From an uncultured Prevotella sp. (GTDB lineage: Bacteria; Bacteroidota; Bacteroidia; Bacteroidales; Bacteroidaceae): a stretch of 9,470 nt of DNA. Made by a program: the position numbers and the translations under genes. The stretch is from contig CAKMOD010000007.1 in the NCBI GenBank assembly GCA_927910885.1, positions 1-9,470 of the forward strand. The letters run 5' to 3'. Positions 5,883-9,470 of the stretch are shown here, piece after piece (positions within the stretch are counted from its first letter, which is position 1; each line of letters begins with the position of its first letter). The notes beneath the pieces were generated by a model. That model had not been told where the DNA came from and did no database searches. It saw nothing but the letters and a program-made list of their open reading frames with translations.

Positions 5883-5896
5883 TATCAAAGTTGATA
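5883..5896. promoter_or_regulatory. Palindrome at the ATPase transcription start, possible operator
   Basis: TATCAA-AG-TTGATA is a perfect 6-2-6 dyad lying a few bases after the predicted start site of the proximal promoter, a position suited to a repressor. It is not an FNR/CRP box, which has the half-sites in the opposite order. The dyad is seen; the function is inferred. Confidence 0.35.
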
Positions 5897-5901
5897 AAGT
5901 T

Positions 5902-5979
5902 ATGAAAGGATTAGGAATTAGTGAAAGGAACTGCTATCTGCTTATTAATTGTAGGATAGGATTAAGTCCATCTAAATAA
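5902..5979 (+). CDS. Possible 25-residue upstream peptide
   Basis: An ATG frame of 25 codons (MKGLGISERNCYLLINCRIG, then LSPSK) lies within the ATPase leader and stops 16 bases before the ATPase ATG. It may be a leader peptide affecting translation of the ATPase, or simply a chance frame. No run of regulatory codons is visible. Confidence 0.25.
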   Translation: MKGLGISERNCYLLINCRIGLSPSK

Positions 5980-5995
5980 ACTTGCTAAGATTATT

Positions 5996-8868
5996 ATGAA
6001 GCAAAAGAAACATTATGAAGGATTAACTGACACAGAGGTGTTGGCGAGTCGTGAGCAGTATGGGGCTAATGTGCTAACGCCCCGAGAGAAGGAACCACTA
6101 TGGAAACAGTTCTTGGAAAAGTTTGAAGACCCACTGATTATTATTCTGCTTATTGCGGGTTTTCTCTCTATTGCTATCTCTTGTTGGGAGTATTGGGGCC
6201 TTCATGTTGAAGATGGGGCAGCCGTTTTCTTTGAGCCGGTAGGTATTTTTATTGCCATCCTCTTGGCTACGGGTATTGCTTTCTTCTTTGAATTGAAAGC
6301 GGATAAAGAGTTTTCTATCCTCAATCAAGTGAACGATGAGGAGGAGGTTGAGGTTATCAGAAACGGAAATTCAACAACGGTTGCTAAAAAAGATATCGTA
6401 GTTGGTGATATTGTCATTATCAATACGGGTGCTGAGATTCCTGCTGATGGTAGGCTGTTGAAGGCCATTTCGCTTTATGTCGATGAGTCTACACTGAATG
6501 GAGAAAGTGTACCTGCTTATAAATCCGTAAAAGAAGAGGAGTTTGAGAAGGATGCTTCCTACGCTACGAACCAGGTGTTACGTGGTGCAAAGGTAATGGA
6601 GGGACATGGTATCTTTCAGGTTGAGGCTGTAGGAGATAGGACCGAAAACGGTAAGGTGTTTGAAGCAGCACAAATTGATGATAGTGTAAAAACTCCTCTT
6701 AGTGAGCAACTTGATGGACTGAGTGTGCTCATTACTAAGCTAAGTTACGTCTTTGCAGGACTTATTATTGTAGGTAGATTGATGGTGTTCTTCCATTGGA
6801 GTCCTATTGTTTGGACCTTGACAATTCCTACATTCGTGTTCTTTTGGCTTGTTATCAGGAAATTTGATCGCTGGAAGTGGTATTTGAAGACAATTATCAC
6901 AGTTTCCTATTTCTGTATTCTGATGGGTAGTGTAATCGTTTTCCACGAATATCTTATGCCAGATAAGAGTATGGCGGGATTGCTTGCCTATGCGTTGAAC
7001 ACGATGATGATAGCCGTTACATTGATTGTCGTTGCGGTGCCAGAAGGCCTTCCTATGGCTGTGACGTTGAGCTTGGCTTATAGTATGCGCCGAATGATGA
7101 AGACTAATAATCTTGTGCGTAAGATGCATGCTTGTGAGACGATGGGGGCTACAACGGTTATCTGTACGGATAAGACGGGTACGCTGACGCAGAATCAGAT
7201 GCGTATTTATCAAACTCAATTCTATGCTTTAGATAATCAAAGTTTAGATGATGGTCTTGCTTCTTGTTTGTTGAAAGAGGGGATTGCGGTCAATTCTACT
7301 GCCTCAATAGATTATTCGGATGCAAGTAATCCTAAGGTTTTGGGCAATCCTACTGAAGGTGCATTACTACTTTGGTTGAAGGATAATCAGGTTTCTTATC
7401 AGGAACTGAGAGAGGCTGTGCTGGTTATTGATGAACTCCCTTTTACTACGGAACGTAAATATATGGGAGTGCTTGTCAACTCTGCTTTGATGGAAGGTAA
7501 GCAGATTCTCTATGTGAAGGGTGCGCCAGAGATAGTCTATGGTCTCTGTAAACAGACTGATTGCAATGTGCCGAAAGAGGAGATTGAACATCAGTTGGAA
7601 GGCTATCAGGAGCAGGCTATGCGAACTTTGGGCTTTGCCTATCAGATTGTAGATGGTAAGGCGGAAGTCTTTAAGGAGGGAAGAGTAGTTGCTGATAACT
7701 TAACTTTTCAAGGTATTGTTGCTATTAGTGACCCTGTGAGAAGTGATGTCCCTGATGCTGTTCGTGAATGTATGAACGCGGGTATTGATGTGAAGATTGT
7801 CACAGGTGATACCTCAAGGACGGCTAAGGAGATTGGCCGACAAATTGGGTTGTGGACAGGTAATGATACTGATAAGAATATTATTAGTGGTCCTGATTTT
7901 GCTGCTCTTTCTGATGAAGAACTGGACAAGCGGGTTGAGGATTTGAAGATTATATCTCGTGCTCGTCCGTTAGATAAGAAACGTCTTGTGGAATCGTTGC
8001 AGCGTCGCAATGAGGTTGTTGCCGTTACGGGTGATGGAACAAACGATGCGCCTGCACTACAATCGGCACATGTGGGACTTTCTATGGGTGATGGTACTTC
8101 TGTTGCTAAGGAGGCTTCGGATATTACGATTATTGATAATTCTTTTAGTAGTATTGGGAAGGCTGTGATGTGGGGACGTTCGCTTTATCAGAATATACAG
8201 CGTTTCTTACTTTTTCAGCTAACTGTCAATGTTGCGGCTTGTTTCCTTGTGCTTGCTGGTGCGTTTATGGGTACGGAATCTCCGCTGACAGTAACTCAGA
8301 TGCTGTGGGTTAATCTTATCATGGATACCTTTGCTGCAATGGCGTTGGCTTCTTTGCCTCCATCAGAGAAGGTAATGAAGGATTGCCCACGTGATAGGAA
8401 TGCCTTTATTATCAATCGCTCTATGGGCTGGAATATTATTGGTGTGGGTGGTTTCTTCTTTGTACTGCTATTGGTTTTGCTCTATATATTTGAGCATGCT
8501 GATATTACCGCATTGAGAGATTTACTCCATCTGCAGCTTGGTGAGGTTAATGGGCTTAGCCCATATGAGCTGACTTTGATTTTTACAATCTTCTGTGATG
8601 ACGCATTTCTTCTATTTTGTTTAATGCACGTGCATTCGAAACAGGGCGGAGTGCGCTTCATTTCAAGGGCTGTCGTGGGTTGCTCTTTATTATCTCAATT
8701 ATCTTCATTGGACAGATTGCGATGGTGGAACTTCCTATTTTACAGAAATTCTTTAATATCGTTAAGGGTGGTTTGTCTGTTGAGGACTGGGCTATAATCT
8801 TGATAGGTTCTTCTCTGGTCTTATGGGTTAGAGAGGCTTGGCATCTGATAAAGTCGTCTAAAGGATAA
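5996..8868 (+). pseudogene. PMCA-type calcium P-type ATPase, C-terminus frameshifted
   Basis: A type IIB P-type ATPase that would export Ca2+ across the inner membrane at the cost of ATP. Seen: N-terminal cation-ATPase region, TM pair (46-64, 80-99), LNGES of the actuator domain (168-171), PEGLP in TM4 (349-353), the phosphorylated D392 in CTDKTGT, KGAPEIV, TGDTSRTAKEIG (from about 603), VTGDGTNDAPAL (about 677) and VNLIMDT in TM6 (about 770). Extra hydrophobic segments lie between TM3 and TM4 (about 271-317). After F866 the frame breaks. Removing one T at 8594 restores VMTHFFY, and removing one T from the T run at 8615-8618 restores LFNARAFETGRSALHFKGCR and the last two TM segments to the stop at 8866. 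The repaired protein is 956 residues. As written it ends at 8797 after 933 residues with a scrambled tail. Either sequencing errors or a real lesion. Confidence 0.88.
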
Positions 8869-9109
8869 CTGATTAGGGTCTTATAAGTTGTTTTTTGTGT
8901 ATGCTGCTTATGTCTGAAGGTAGAGTTTGCAAAATACTTCACAATTTTAATTTATCCTTGAGTAGTTAAGTACTTTTGACGGGTTTGCTCATAGCATTGT
9001 AATAATAAAAGTTTTATTGCGGATTAATATATATAATAAGGTGTAAGACTGCTTACTTTCGCTCTAACGAAGAAAAAACACTTTTTTGATAAAATTTTCC
9101 TTCAAAAGA
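8869..9109. other. Spacer between ATPase and rRNA promoter
   Basis: No gene is seen. No good terminator for the ATPase is visible; the nearest candidate is CTTATAAG followed by a T-rich run at about 8880-8900, which is weak. The last 50 bases are A/T runs (9071-9100) directly upstream of the rRNA promoter and may act as an UP-like element. Confidence 0.5.
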
Positions 9110-9141
9110 TTTGGAGGTTACACAGAAAGTCTATAACTTTG
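9110..9141 (+). promoter_or_regulatory. Probable rRNA operon promoter
   Basis: TTTG (9110-9113), 20 bases, then TAACTTTG (9134-9141): a full Bacteroidetes consensus. It is preceded by A and T tracts and followed by a boxA-like leader, as expected for an rRNA operon. Confidence 0.75.
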
Positions 9142-9306
9142 CATTCGCTTTACAAAACAAGCCACCTGGTAAGTTGGTAAGAACAACAAAAGAAAGAGTT
9201 CTTTGAAAAGATTTACATAAACAGAGAAGTAGTACAAGAAGCGTCTGTTTGGTTTTATATCAGATGGATGGGTAAAAGAAACGAACCGATCAATTCATTG
9301 TCCCTG

Positions 9307-9329
9307 CTTTTGAGGCACTGCCTCAAAAG
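9307..9329 (+). repeat. Perfect 10-bp hairpin in the rRNA leader
   Basis: CTTTTGAGGC (9307-9316) and GCCTCAAAAG (9320-9329) pair perfectly around the loop ACT. No U tract follows, so it is not a simple terminator. It may be a processing or antitermination structure in the leader. Confidence 0.6.
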
Positions 9330-9433
9330 TAATTATGGAACAAGAGAAAAGGTGCTTTTTACTTGATACTTTTAGGATAAGCGTTCTGAAACAGAGATTA
9401 CTCGGTGACGTGTTTGGGAGTAGTGGTATTCAT

Positions 9434-9461
9434 TATCACCTATCACCCATCATTCATCACC
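9434..9461. repeat. Four 7-bp tandem repeats, YATCACC
   Basis: TATCACC, TATCACC, CATCATT, CATCACC in direct succession. It is a short simple-sequence repeat within the probable rRNA leader, near the window edge. Confidence 0.65.
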
Positions 9462-9470
9462 AACACATAT

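Larger units (their letters stand above)
9149..9470 (+). ncRNA. Probable 5' leader of a 16S-23S-5S rRNA operon
   Basis: The transcribed region after the promoter contains GTTCTTTGA (9198-9206), a boxA-like antitermination element as seen before Bacteroidetes 16S genes, then ATTTACATAAAC and a long non-coding stretch. No protein frame begins here. The 16S gene itself is not in the window, so the assignment rests on promoter and leader pattern. The leader also holds a perfect hairpin (9307-9329) and a heptamer repeat (9434-9461). Confidence 0.65.

Noticed and set aside
5883..5896. FNR/CRP box ahead of the ATPase
   Set aside because: FNR/CRP sites read TTGAT-N4-ATCAA; here the half-sites are in the reverse order with a 2-base gap.
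6740..7219. Open frames antisense to the ATPase, DUF438 and integrase genes
   Set aside because: They are mirror frames of well-supported genes, with no promoter, family motif or natural composition.

Overview
The window looks like chromosomal DNA of a Bacteroidales bacterium, most probably an oral-type Prevotella. Several upstream regions carry the Bacteroidetes promoter pattern TTTG-N20-TAnnTTTG. The proteins are of Bacteroidetes type, and the right end looks like a Bacteroidetes rRNA operon leader with a boxA-like GTTCTTTGA. The species call is recognition, not a search result.

Layout. 1-51: GC-rich hairpin and repeat sequence. 53-652 (-): small DUF4738-type lipoprotein. About 690-3580: an AT-rich accessory block holding a tyrosine recombinase gene (2032-3420, -), an 83-codon open frame without a start codon that continues directly from the end of the recombinase gene in the -1 frame (1799-2050, -), three hairpins (1656-1757) and an array of six 15-bp iteron-like repeats (1370-1527). 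3584-3870: non-coding, with a 22-bp tandem repeat. 3966-5504 (-): a multidomain DUF438/hemerythrin/PAS/DUF1858 protein with a clear terminator. 5505-5995: divergent promoter region. 5996-8868 (+): a PMCA-type calcium P-type ATPase whose last two transmembrane segments are displaced by two single-base insertions. 9110-9470 (+): probable rRNA promoter and leader; the 16S gene would lie beyond the window.

The most interesting part is the 2.9-kb block around the recombinase. An imperfect 18-bp direct repeat (16/18 identical) lies at 670-687 and 3577-3594. Both copies contain a GTAnnTTTGC-like core, the type used by CTnDOT-family integrases. Joining the outer flanks would recreate a plausible promoter directly in front of the lipoprotein gene. 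My working model is a very small integrative element, or the remnant of one. It would consist of recombinase, start-less downstream frame, cruciform-type hairpins and an iteron array, inserted in the lipoprotein promoter and supplying a replacement promoter (772-803). I see no replication, mobilisation or cargo gene in it. The model is an inference from sequence patterns and needs comparison with other strains.

The flanking genes appear to be ordinary core functions: envelope lipoprotein, cytoplasmic iron/redox-type sensor protein, calcium efflux and rRNA. They do not form one operon.
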